Positions 1 to 6,805 of a stretch of DNA of 8,196 nucleotides are shown here, piece after piece. Each line of letters starts with the position of its first letter. Position 1 is the first letter of the stretch. The notes beneath the pieces are model-generated. The model searched no databases, had not been told where the DNA came from, and saw nothing but the letters and a program-made list of their open reading frames with translations. Both the position numbers and the translations under genes were made by a program. Origin of the DNA: CAZKYP01 sp964556885 (GTDB taxonomy: Bacteria; Planctomycetota; Phycisphaerae; Sedimentisphaerales; Anaerobacaceae); assembly GCA_964556885.1 (NCBI GenBank), contig CAZKYP010000144.1, positions 1-8,196 on the forward strand, given 5' to 3'.

Positions 1-1136
1 CCGAGCTTTTGAAGCGCGCTTGCACTGTCACCGCCGCCGATTATACTGATTGCCCCATTTTTCGTGGCCTCGACAACGGCCAGTGCAACGACCTTGGTTC
101 CCTCGTCGAAAGGAGGCATTTCGAAAATACCCATCGGCCCGTTCCAGACGATTGTTTTGGCATCGGTAATCTTGTCGGCATATTCCTTTGCGGCTATCGG
201 CCCTATGTCCACAGCCTGAAAGCCCGGGTCAATGTCCCCAACGGCGGTACGATACGGTGCATTAGTCCCCAGCTTGCGAACCACATGATGATCTACAGGC
301 AATATTACCTCACAACCGGCATCATCCGCCTGCTTCAACAATTCCTGACCCTTATCCACGAAGTCGTTCTCGCACAGGCTCTGGCCGATGGTCTTGCCCC
401 TGCCCTTGAGGAATGTATATGCCATGGCCCCGCCGATGATAATCCTGTCGACCTTGCGAACCAGGCTCTCGATAACGCCGATTTTATCCGAGACTTTCGC
501 CCCGCCCAATATCGCCACAAACGGTCTTTCAGGATTACTAAGGGCTTCGCCCAAAAATTTCAGCTCCTTTTCGATAAGAAATCCGATGACTCTCGGCTTG
601 CCTTCCATTATCTGCGGGACGGTATACATCGAGGCGTTATCCCTGTGAGCGGTCCCAAAAGCATCATCGACATAGATATCCGCCATGTCGGCCAGTTCTT
701 TCGCAAAGTCGTCCTTGGCCTGCCGGAGCTGCGCATCTTCTTTTGCGGCCTTGTCTTTTATCGTCTCTTCCTTGTGGAAGCGGAGGTTCTCGAGAAGCAT
801 GCAATCGCCCGGCTTCAGCGCTTTGGCCATCCCTTTAGGTTGCGGACCGATGCAATCCTCGGCAAAAGCAACCTTCCGGCCCAAAAGCTCCGAAAGCCTT
901 TTAGCCACCGGGGCCAGAGACAACGCATCGTCTTTTTGCCCCTTGGGCCGACCGAGGTGACTCATCAGGATCAATGCGCCGCCGCCGCTTAAAATCTTCT
1001 TTATCGTAGGCAGCGCTTTGACGATTCGGTCGTCGCTCGTAATGTTACAATCCTTGTCCAGCGGCACGTTAAAGTCACACCGCATCAGGACCTTCTTGCC
1101 TTTCACACTTATATCTGCAACTGTTTTCTTAGCCAT
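1..1136 (-). CDS. pgk: Phosphoglycerate kinase, C-terminus cut by the window edge
   Basis: Phosphoglycerate kinase transfers phosphate between 1,3-bisphosphoglycerate and ADP, making ATP and 3-phosphoglycerate in cytoplasmic glycolysis. I translated the minus strand from the ATG at 1136-1134 and found an uninterrupted frame of 378 full codons to the window edge. The family is usually about 390-415 residues, so only the last few tens are missing. Visible motifs are the substrate-binding RCDFNVP (19-25), MSHLGRPKG (58-66), ENLRFH (116-121) and DDAFGTAHR (157-165), then GGAKVSDK (211-218), GPMGIFE (333-339) and the nucleotide-loop GGGDSASAL (367-375). No key residue looks missing. The ribosome binding site is weak (GGGAAAG-like, about 1146-1152). 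It lies 88 bases downstream of gap on the same strand and is probably cotranscribed with it. Identification is secure. Confidence 0.97.
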   Translation of the reverse strand, partial: MAKKTVADISVKGKKVLMRCDFNVPLDKDCNITSDDRIVKALPTIKKILSGGGALILMSHLGRPKGQKDDALSLAPVAKRLSELLGRKVAFAEDCIGPQPKGMAKALKPGDCMLLENLRFHKEETIKDKAAKEDAQLRQAKDDFAKELADMADIYVDDAFGTAHRDNASMYTVPQIMEGKPRVIGFLIEKELKFLGEALSNPERPFVAILGGAKVSDKIGVIESLVRKVDRIIIGGAMAYTFLKGRGKTIGQSLCENDFVDKGQELLKQADDAGCEVILPVDHHVVRKLGTNAPYRTAVGDIDPGFQAVDIGPIAAKEYADKITDAKTIVWNGPMGIFEMPPFDEGTKVVALAVVEATKNGAISIIGGGDSASALQKL

Positions 1137-1182
1137 TATCCAACTTTCCCTATCAAAGACCAGACAACAGAAATCAGAAATT

Positions 1183-1217
1183 CTGTCCTCTGCCTTTTGT
1201 CTTCTGTATTCTGTATT
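1183..1217. repeat. Heptanucleotide tandem repeat between gap and pgk
   Basis: Five consecutive 7-base units read on the plus strand as CTGTCCT, CTGCCTT, TTGTCTT, CTGTATT and CTGTATT. On the transcribed minus strand this is a purine-rich AATACAG-type repeat directly after the gap stop codon. The two units nearest gap are identical and the others differ by one to three bases. It sits within the 88-base gap-pgk spacer, so any transcript covering both genes would carry it. No coding frame or terminator is associated with it. Function is unknown; simple-sequence expansion is the plainest explanation. Confidence 0.75.
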
Positions 1218-1224
1218 CTTAGTC

Positions 1225-2238
1225 TTAAAGCTTCGCCATTTTCTCCATGATATCGACACTGCGATTCGAATAGCCCCACTCGTTGTCATACCAGCTAACG
1301 ACCTTGACGGTCTTGCCGATAACCATGGTACAAAGTGAATCGAAGATGCTTGAAGCTGGATTATTGACAATGTCACTGCTGACGATCGGCTCGTCGCAAT
1401 AAACCAGTATACCCTTCATGGGTCCGTCCGCCGCCGCTTTCATTGCCGCATTTACAGCCTCTTTGGTCACATCCTTTTTCACATTCAATACAAGGTCAAC
1501 GATACTGCCGACCGGGACCGGTACGCGGAGAGCGAATCCATCGAGCTTGCCATCGAGCGCCGGAATTACCTTGCCGATTGCCTTGGCGGCGCCTGTACTC
1601 GTCGGAATGATATTGGCCGCTGCGGCACGTGCGCGACGTAAATCAGAGTGAATCATGTCCGCTACTCTCTGGTCGTTGGTATAAGCATGGATAGTGGTCA
1701 TAAGACCTTGCTCAATACCAAAACTGTCGTTCATAACTTTGGCTATCGGTGCAAGACAGTTGGTGGTACAGCTTGCGTTGGATACACATTTGACGCTGCT
1801 TGTCAGCTTATCGCTGTTGACGCCCAAAACGATGGTAGCATCGATATTGTCCTTGGCGGGGACGCTGAGCATTACCTTGCTGGCGCCAGCCTTAATATGG
1901 TCGGCATAACCGCCCTTCGGCGATTCGGCATTGCGGAAGATTCCCGTTGATTCCAAAACGACCTTGACGCCCATGGCTTTCCAGGGCAGCTCGGCCGGAT
2001 TCCTGACGGCGAGGACCTTGACGGTTTTGCCGTTGATGATTAACGCATCATCTTTCGCTTCGACCGTACCATTCCATCTACCCATCACGGTATCGTATTT
2101 GAACAGATGGGCAAGGCTCTTTGCATCCGAAAGATCATTGATAGCGACCAGCTCAAGCTCGCCTTTTCTTTGCATAATAATTCTTGCTACAGCTCTGCCG
2201 ATTCGGCCGAACCCGTTAATTGCGACCTTTGTTGCCAT
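1225..2238 (-). CDS. gap: Glyceraldehyde-3-phosphate dehydrogenase, type I
   Basis: This cytoplasmic enzyme oxidises glyceraldehyde 3-phosphate with NAD and phosphate to 1,3-bisphosphoglycerate, the substrate of the next gene's product. The 337 residues match the usual family length. The Rossmann motif NGFGRIGR is at 8-15, and an Asp at 35 in NDLSD favours NAD over NADP. The catalytic motif ASCTTNC is at 155-161 with Cys157 as nucleophile, and His184 in HAYTNDQ is the expected base. The sugar-phosphate segment LRRARAAA is at 200-207, and SWYDNEWGYSNR at 315-326 is the C-terminal signature. The start is supported by AAGGAG at 2247-2252, eight bases before ATG. The cofactor-loop segment reads DMIHSD (194-199), where many bacterial enzymes have DLPHKD, so the common Pro is replaced by Ile. 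Type I GAPDH assignment is secure; strict NAD preference is inferred. Confidence 0.98.
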   Translation of the reverse strand: MATKVAINGFGRIGRAVARIIMQRKGELELVAINDLSDAKSLAHLFKYDTVMGRWNGTVEAKDDALIINGKTVKVLAVRNPAELPWKAMGVKVVLESTGIFRNAESPKGGYADHIKAGASKVMLSVPAKDNIDATIVLGVNSDKLTSSVKCVSNASCTTNCLAPIAKVMNDSFGIEQGLMTTIHAYTNDQRVADMIHSDLRRARAAAANIIPTSTGAAKAIGKVIPALDGKLDGFALRVPVPVGSIVDLVLNVKKDVTKEAVNAAMKAAADGPMKGILVYCDEPIVSSDIVNNPASSIFDSLCTMVIGKTVKVVSWYDNEWGYSNRSVDIMEKMAKL

Positions 2239-2517
2239 TTGTACTTCTCCTTATTTTTAATGTTAAAACGTTTTTTCCTGATTTATGCCCCCTGATTATG
2301 CACGGGAACTACCTTTGGCAAACCCGAACAGAGGCTAACAAAAACGGTAATTTATTCAATAAACGCCCTACTGTCAAGAATTTATTCGAAACCGTCGGAT
2401 TTGGCAGGCTTATGTCGGACGGAGCTAATAAAAAAACTCGATTTTTGGATTTTTTGTGAAATTATATGTAACATAATAGGCAACCGCGCAATTTATCCTG
2501 CGACAATGGTTGGTGCT
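2239..2517. promoter_or_regulatory. Divergent intergenic region between gap and the sigma factor gene
   Basis: This 279-base AT-rich stretch separates two genes transcribed away from each other, so it should hold at least two promoters. On the minus strand a possible gap promoter is TTGCCA (2321-2316) and CATAAT (2300-2295) with a short 15-base spacer, placing transcription start some 50 bases before ATG. No convincing rightward promoter was found. Two exact AATTTATTC direct repeats lie at 2349-2357 and 2379-2387, and TTTATT-C-AATAAA is a perfect palindrome at 2351-2363. An in-frame TTG at 2401 would extend the sigma factor upstream, but that stretch does not look like sigma sequence. No RNA gene was recognised. 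Confidence 0.5.
2244..2253 (-). promoter_or_regulatory. Ribosome binding site of gap
   Basis: On the minus strand TAAGGAGAAG precedes the gap ATG at 2238-2236. The AAGGAG core is eight bases from the start codon, which fixes the start at the residue where the family normally begins (MATKVAINGFG). Confidence 0.85.
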
Positions 2518-3129
2518 ATGGCAAAACAAGTTGATAGGTTTATAGAAAACGATGATTTGGTAAGTGCGGCTCGTACGGACTCTGAGGCATTGGGTCGGCT
2601 TTACGAATTGTACTACGAGCGAATCTTCCGATTCTGTGTGTATCGGCTCTTTAACAAGGAAACTGCTGAAGAGGTAACTTCTACAGTTTTTCTTCAAGTC
2701 GCCCGCGGGATACGAAGGTTCCAAGGCCGAACCGTGCAGGATTTTCAAAACTGGCTCTATGCCATAGCGGCCAACCAGGCGAACGCCTATATAAGGAAGA
2801 CCTCGCGACGCAAAAAGCTGTTCGAAAATGCGGCCGATTCGATGAAAGCTTCTGTTACCGAGAGTACTGATAGATCATCCGAGCCGGAATGGCCGAGTCT
2901 TTATGCGGCCATCCTGAAACTAAAGCCGCAGCACCAGACCATTGTCACACTTAGGTTCTTTGAAAATCTTCAATACGAACAAATATCGCAGATTCTGAAC
3001 GTCAAGGAAGCAACTTTACGCGTGACGTTACACAGAATATTAAACCAGTTACGAAACCAATTACAATCCGTTTTCGACGGAGAGATATACAATGTTCAAA
3101 GACGAAAAAGATTTCGAAAAAGTTGTTAA
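2518..3129 (+). CDS. ECF-type sigma-70 family RNA polymerase sigma factor
   Basis: This predicted 203-residue cytoplasmic protein would direct RNA polymerase to a set of promoters. A sigma region 2 domain covers about 24-95, with LYELYYERIFRFC (29-41), AEEVTSTVFLQVA (50-62) and FQNWLYAIAANQANAYIRK (76-94), the usual helices for core binding and -10 recognition. A linker follows, then region 4 (about 128-180) with LKPQHQTIVTLRFFENL and the helix-turn-helix YEQISQILNVKEATLRVTLHR (split at about 153-173). The tail is rich in Arg and Lys and overlaps the next gene by 38 bases. The start is uncertain: ATG at 2518 was chosen because domain-like sequence begins there, ATG at 2506 is equally in frame, and neither has a Shine-Dalgarno sequence. 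The lone downstream membrane protein is its likely partner. Family assignment is firm; the ECF subgroup and target promoters cannot be read from sequence. Confidence 0.92.
   Translation: MAKQVDRFIENDDLVSAARTDSEALGRLYELYYERIFRFCVYRLFNKETAEEVTSTVFLQVARGIRRFQGRTVQDFQNWLYAIAANQANAYIRKTSRRKKLFENAADSMKASVTESTDRSSEPEWPSLYAAILKLKPQHQTIVTLRFFENLQYEQISQILNVKEATLRVTLHRILNQLRNQLQSVFDGEIYNVQRRKRFRKSC
3079..3084 (+). promoter_or_regulatory. Ribosome binding site of the membrane partner gene, inside the sigma gene
   Basis: GGAGAG lies seven bases before the ATG at 3092 and within the last codons of the sigma gene. It supports initiation at 3092 and suggests that translation of the two genes is coupled. Confidence 0.75.
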
Positions 3130-4285
3130 CCGGCTGAAAATCGATACAGAGCCGAATCCGAAGCATCGTGAAGACCTTCGCCAAAAAATGCTCGCCGTCT
3201 TCGAAGAAGAACAACCTTCCAGCCGGATAATCGTCTTTCGAACAATAAGGAGCAAAATCATGAAAAGTCCAGTGACAAAATTAGCCGCGGCGGCGATAAT
3301 CATTATTGCAGTTCTTACAGGAATACACTTTATTGGCAATCCAGTCGGAACAACACCGACTTTCGCTCAGGTAATCCAGCCGATCCTTAACGCCCGAACG
3401 GCCATATTCGATATCATCATCGGAGATGAAAATGCCGGCGGGCCAGTTATTCATGATATGGTCATGGGTTCACGAATCAGAAGAACTCTATCGAATGTTG
3501 ACGGTGTTATCGCAATCATTGACATGGAAACCAGTAGAATTCTGCAACTCACCCCAGAAAAGAAGGAAGCCGCATATATCGATTTGAAAGGCCTGCCGTC
3601 AATACCAAACTACATGGACGGACTGAGAAATCTCATCGCTAAATTGCAGCAAAGCCCTGAATTTCAGGTCGAAGAACTTGGAGAACAGGAAATTGCCGGC
3701 CAGAGACTTATTGGTTTTCGGGCAAAACACTCGAAAAGTGAAATAACAATCTGGGCAGATCCTGAAACGGCTCTACCTGTACGTATTGAACAGGTGACCG
3801 GACAACTGCGCGTCATTTGCAGGGACATGCAGTTCGATGTGCCAATGAGCCAAGAACTCTTCGACATGAATGTGCCCGAAAGCTACACAGTTCAGCAAAC
3901 GGAACTAGACCTGCAGAGCGCAACGGAGGAGGATTTTATCGAAGGGCTTCGAATACTCGCGGAAGTTCTCGGAGATGGCTATTTCCCAGACAGCATAGCT
4001 ATCGAAGACTATTTGAAGCGGGCTCCCGAAGCAGCCAAAAAAGTCGAAGAGTTGGGTTTATCCGAACAAGAGCAAACCGAGTTGGGCCTGAAGTTGCAGC
4101 AACATCTGCTGTTCATCCGGTTCTTCAAGGGCGAAGGCAAATGGCACTATGCAGGCAAGGGCGTGAAATTCGGCGATGCCGAAAAACCTATTTTCTGGTA
4201 TAAGTCAGAAGGCTCCGAAACCTATCGTGTTATCTACGGCGACCTGCATGTTGAAGATTCGGCACCAGAGAACTTGCCGAATTAG
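3092..4285 (+). CDS. One-pass membrane protein, putative anti-sigma/RseB-like partner of the sigma factor
   Basis: This 397-residue protein probably senses or transmits envelope conditions to the sigma factor; that role is inferred from the overlap and layout. Residues 1-56 are charged and cytoplasmic in the predicted topology, lacking a zinc-binding HxxxCxxC motif. A hydrophobic transmembrane segment covers about 63-82. The external part (about 90-270) has the pattern of LolA/RseB-like beta-sheet domains, including SEITIWADPETALPVRIEQV (216-235), a DVPMSQELFDMNVPESYTV stretch (249-267) and repeated short strands. A C-terminal region (about 280-397) has helices, then WHYAGKGVKFGD (351-362) and YRVIYGDLHV (378-387), which I associate with planctomycete proteins next to sigma factors. 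The gene overlaps the sigma gene by 38 bases and ends before a terminator. An in-frame ATG at 3260 with its own good ribosome binding site could give a 341-residue form lacking the cytoplasmic part. LolA-like fold is moderately sure; anti-sigma activity is unproven. Confidence 0.75.
   Translation: MFKDEKDFEKVVNRLKIDTEPNPKHREDLRQKMLAVFEEEQPSSRIIVFRTIRSKIMKSPVTKLAAAAIIIIAVLTGIHFIGNPVGTTPTFAQVIQPILNARTAIFDIIIGDENAGGPVIHDMVMGSRIRRTLSNVDGVIAIIDMETSRILQLTPEKKEAAYIDLKGLPSIPNYMDGLRNLIAKLQQSPEFQVEELGEQEIAGQRLIGFRAKHSKSEITIWADPETALPVRIEQVTGQLRVICRDMQFDVPMSQELFDMNVPESYTVQQTELDLQSATEEDFIEGLRILAEVLGDGYFPDSIAIEDYLKRAPEAAKKVEELGLSEQEQTELGLKLQQHLLFIRFFKGEGKWHYAGKGVKFGDAEKPIFWYKSEGSETYRVIYGDLHVEDSAPENLPN
3247..3262 (+). 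promoter_or_regulatory. Internal ribosome binding site and in-frame ATG within the membrane partner gene
   Basis: AAGGAG at 3247-3252 is followed after seven bases by ATG at 3260-3262, codon 57 of the gene. Initiation here would give a protein beginning MKSPVTKL and running straight into the hydrophobic segment, like a signal anchor. The arrangement is as good as the Shine-Dalgarno sites of the true starts in this window. Use in the cell is unknown. Confidence 0.45.
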
Positions 4286-4311
4286 ATCAACTAAACGATA
4301 TTTATTACAAG

Positions 4312-4338
4312 AGCCGGGCCTTATTGTCCGGCTTTTTT
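4312..4338 (+). terminator. Intrinsic terminator after the sigma/membrane-protein unit
   Basis: AGCCGGGC (4312-4319) pairs with GTCCGGCT (4326-4333), an 8-base stem with one G-T pair and a six-base loop, followed by five further T residues (six in a row counting the last stem base). Flanking AAG and TTT bases can lengthen the stem. It begins 26 bases after the stop codon at 4285 and separates this unit from the downstream exported-protein genes. Confidence 0.9.
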
Positions 4339-4421
4339 ATTTGCTCTACAGAATAAGTACCCCCTATGCGGCAGGCCGCGAAAAAAGGAACGAAAAAGCG
4401 AAAATATAAATAAAGGAATAG

Positions 4422-4450
4422 TTGCCTCTTCCAGGCAATCCCGGTATCAT
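4422..4450 (+). promoter_or_regulatory. Candidate promoter with overlapping inverted repeat
   Basis: TTGCCT (4422-4427) and TATCAT (4445-4450) resemble -35 and -10 elements, matching the consensus at four and five of six bases, with an ideal 17-base spacer. The -35 hexamer is also the left arm of a perfect inverted repeat, TTGCCT-N5-AGGCAA (4422-4438), which could be an operator. Transcription would begin near 4457, leaving about an 80-base leader before the lipoprotein ATG at 4538. The rest of the 4339-4537 spacer holds no recognised gene. The call assumes a housekeeping-type promoter. Confidence 0.45.
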
Positions 4451-4523
4451 GGGGCGTGTGACATGTGGAAGCATGGCTCACGATGCGAAATGGGAATTTT
4501 GGTCAAGCGTAAAATCTATCTTG

Positions 4524-4530
4524 AAAGGAG
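4524..4530 (+). promoter_or_regulatory. Ribosome binding site fixing the first lipoprotein start
   Basis: AAAGGAG stands seven bases before ATG 4538. An upstream in-frame ATG at 4463 would add 25 residues in front of the signal peptide and has no comparable site, so 4538 is preferred. Confidence 0.85.
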
Positions 4531-4537
4531 CGGAACT

Positions 4538-5245
4538 ATGTCGAATGTTGTCAGAATCCTCAGTGTGTTTCTCGTTTGTTCGGTTGTGGTAGCATTGGCT
4601 GGGTGCAGCAAAAAAGAGGAACCTTCGCAGTCTTCATCGGAGCAGCAGCCGGCCGGCTCGTCTGCAGCCCCGGCGTCCGGGCAAGCTACGGCGCAGACCG
4701 ACACGCCGGCAATGCCTCCGGCGGACATGGACTTCGACAAGATGACCGCCGAGCAGGCTGCGGCGCTGAAGCAAATGAACCAGGGCAAGGACATCGAACC
4801 GATCTCACTGGACGCGCTCAAGGGATTCCTGCCCGCCGCGCTGGCCGGGATGAAACGGGGCGAAACCGATGCCAGGCAGATGGGCATGATGGGGATCAAG
4901 ACGGCCATGGCCCAGGCTGATTACGAAACCGGCGACGGCAGCAGCACGCTGAACCTGATGATTATGGATGTCGGCAACGCCAGCGGCCCTATGCGTATGG
5001 GCCTCACCGGCTGGACCATAGGCCAGGTCGACCAGCAGACCGACACCAGCTACGAGAAGACCATTACCTACCAGGGATACAAGGGACTCGAGAAATACGA
5101 CCGCCAGGACCAGCATGGAGAGTTCCGGATCTTCGTCGTGGACCGCTTCGTCGTGGAGGTCACAGGCGATAACGTCACGATTGAGACCATCAAGAAAGCC
5201 ATGGGCCAGATCGATCTGAAGAAACTGGTCAGCGCCGCGAAATAA
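4538..5245 (+). CDS. Putative outer-membrane lipoprotein of unknown function
   Basis: The 235-residue product starts with a lipoprotein signal peptide: a short polar N-terminus, a hydrophobic stretch (about 5-20) and the lipobox LAGC with Cys23 as the lipidation site. Ser follows the Cys, which in the E. coli rule favours the outer membrane. A low-complexity linker rich in Ser, Gln, Ala and Pro covers about 29-62. The rest is a compact domain of about 160 residues with short helices and strands, ending in a segment FRIFVVDRFVVEVTGDN (196-212) and a helix. I have a general impression of similar small lipoprotein domains in other bacteria, but cannot name a family. The middle is rich in Met (for example QMGMMG at 114-119). 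It is the first gene after the candidate promoter, 43 bases before the propeller gene, and likely shares a transcript with it. Lipoprotein status is firm; function is unknown. Confidence 0.85.
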   Translation: MSNVVRILSVFLVCSVVVALAGCSKKEEPSQSSSEQQPAGSSAAPASGQATAQTDTPAMPPADMDFDKMTAEQAAALKQMNQGKDIEPISLDALKGFLPAALAGMKRGETDARQMGMMGIKTAMAQADYETGDGSSTLNLMIMDVGNASGPMRMGLTGWTIGQVDQQTDTSYEKTITYQGYKGLEKYDRQDQHGEFRIFVVDRFVVEVTGDNVTIETIKKAMGQIDLKKLVSAAK

Positions 5246-5288
5246 TATTTATACTTCCATTGCAGACATCAGGGATAGGAGAAAAAAC

Positions 5289-6776
5289 ATGAACAGGTCT
5301 AAATCCGCTCTACTCAATGCCATTGTAATTGGGGCAATGCTCATAATCGTCATGAAACCACCGGTCCAAGCCGAGATTAAAAGACCCAAAGGTACGGCCT
5401 GGGCGAAAGCGGAAGGCGGCAAGTTTATGGAGGCCGGTCAAGGTATCGCCTTTGATCCAGACGGTAACATCGTAGTCACAGGTGAGATCGGTAGCGGTAA
5501 TTCGAATATCGGCTCGGTCCAACTCCATAAAACTGGGACTTTCGAGAACATGTTCCTGGCTAAGTATGACCCGGAGGGCAGTGTTAAATGGGCCGTTCAG
5601 GATACAGGCACCGGTTTCTCCCGCGGCCTCGACGTCACTACGGACAATAAGGGAAACATCTTCGTGACGGGCTACGTCCACAAGGAGCTCATTCTCGGCG
5701 ACGTGCAGTTCCAAGTCCCAGCACCTGACAACCAAGTGTACCAGAGCTTGTTTACTGCTAAATTCGATAAGGACGGCCGGTGTCTATGGGCCAGACAAGG
5801 CAAGCCCACTGACAGCAAATCCTACCATGGCAAATCCATTGCAACCGATCAAAATGGCGATGTTTATGTGGCCGCCTTCTTCTGGGAGTTGATGGATCTT
5901 GGCGAAATGGAATTGCGCGCCAATGGGGAAGGCGATGTGGCGCTGGTGAAATATCGAGGTACCGATGGGCATCTCCTGTGGGCCATGTCGGCCGGGAGCG
6001 CAAAAACGGATCACGAACTGGGAGTGGCCGTGGATGGAGCCGGGGGCGCATACCTGGCCCTGTTGGATTATTTTGCGGAAACCACCGCTGGAAGAGTTAC
6101 CGTACCGTACGATGCAACCACACAACGCTATCACCGCTCCGTTGTCGTCAAGTTCGATGCGTCCGACGGAAGCGTACTCTGGGCCAAGCGCGGGATGGGG
6201 AGTTATGAGGGACCTTATCCTGGTGGCATCGCCGCGAATAAAAATGGAGACATCGCCGTCACGGGCGAGATTCATGTCAATACAACTGAACGCACGATGG
6301 AGTTTGCCGGACAGACATTCACGACGGCGGGAAACTGGGACTGCTACGTGTACAAAATGAATAATCAAGGTAGCGTAAAATGGGCCACTGTGATGGGCAG
6401 CAGCGGCAGCGATTGCGGCCGTGTCATTGGGATGGACGATGAGGGGGACGTGCTCGTCGGGGGCTGGTTCACTGGAATAGCCACATTTGGAAATTTCACC
6501 CTCACGTCTTCCGGGCGAGACATCTTCCTCGTGTGCCTGGCCTCTGATACGGGCCAGGTCCGTTGGGCACAGCGCTTCGGGGGCGTAGGCATCGATTTCC
6601 CGAGTGGTCTTGCGCTGAGCGACAACGGGGATATCGCGATCACGGGGCACATGAACGGTCCAATCGATTTCAGTACCTGCGAAATAGAACCAATCGGTCA
6701 AAGCGATATATTGGTTTTCAAGCTCGGTGATACACTTCCATCTCAAACAGGAACAGGTTTACACAGGGTCAAATAG
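5289..6776 (+). CDS. Secreted SBBP-type seven-bladed beta-propeller protein
   Basis: This 495-residue protein begins with an export signal: a hydrophobic stretch at about 7-22 and a likely cleavage site after VQA (26-28). The mature part is seven repeats of about 60-67 residues. Each has an Asp/Asn-Gly turn followed by a strand, such as DPDGNIVVTG (56-65), DNKGNIFVTG (119-128), NKNGDIAVTG (317-326) and DNGDIAITG (445-453), then a variable loop, a strand like FLAKYD and a Gly-x-x-x-Trp-Ala end. WA motifs occur at 38, 101, 167, 231, 298, 365 and 426. The last repeat has no WA strand while one stands before the first repeat, so the ends probably complete one blade together. Such SBBP propellers are surface or periplasmic and often serve as binding scaffolds; no enzyme active site is visible. 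TAGGAG is seven bases before ATG. It follows the lipoprotein gene by 43 bases. Ligand unknown. Confidence 0.9.
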   Translation: MNRSKSALLNAIVIGAMLIIVMKPPVQAEIKRPKGTAWAKAEGGKFMEAGQGIAFDPDGNIVVTGEIGSGNSNIGSVQLHKTGTFENMFLAKYDPEGSVKWAVQDTGTGFSRGLDVTTDNKGNIFVTGYVHKELILGDVQFQVPAPDNQVYQSLFTAKFDKDGRCLWARQGKPTDSKSYHGKSIATDQNGDVYVAAFFWELMDLGEMELRANGEGDVALVKYRGTDGHLLWAMSAGSAKTDHELGVAVDGAGGAYLALLDYFAETTAGRVTVPYDATTQRYHRSVVVKFDASDGSVLWAKRGMGSYEGPYPGGIAANKNGDIAVTGEIHVNTTERTMEFAGQTFTTAGNWDCYVYKMNNQGSVKWATVMGSSGSDCGRVIGMDDEGDVLVGGWFTGIATFGNFTLTSSGRDIFLVCLASDTGQVRWAQRFGGVGIDFPSGLALSDNGDIAITGHMNGPIDFSTCEIEPIGQSDILVFKLGDTLPSQTGTGLHRVK

Positions 6777-6805
6777 GAAACTCGTAGAATCATCGAGAAA
6801 TAACG

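Noticed and set aside
9..992. Long plus-strand open frame of 327 codons
   Set aside because: It lies antisense to pgk, whose minus-strand translation has all family motifs. The plus-strand product has no recognisable domain or signal and is a shadow.
1..1136. Possible broken pgk
   Set aside because: The minus-strand frame was followed from the start to the edge without stop or shift; the gene is only cut by the window.
2401..2517. Upstream TTG start of the sigma factor at 2401
   Set aside because: The added 39 residues do not resemble sigma sequence, have no ribosome binding site and run through the AT-rich presumed promoter region.
4370..4390. GCGG-CAGG-CCGC hairpin followed by A-rich sequence
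   Set aside because: The stem is only four bases and no T-run follows on either strand, so it is not a credible terminator.
4463..4537. Upstream ATG for the first lipoprotein
   Set aside because: It would put 25 residues before a normal lipoprotein signal peptide, and the strong AAAGGAG is placed for ATG 4538.
5784..6746. Long minus-strand open frame of 320 codons
   Set aside because: It is antisense to the propeller gene, whose plus-strand product shows seven clear repeats, a signal peptide and a ribosome binding site. The antisense product is Arg/His/Pro-rich without any domain.
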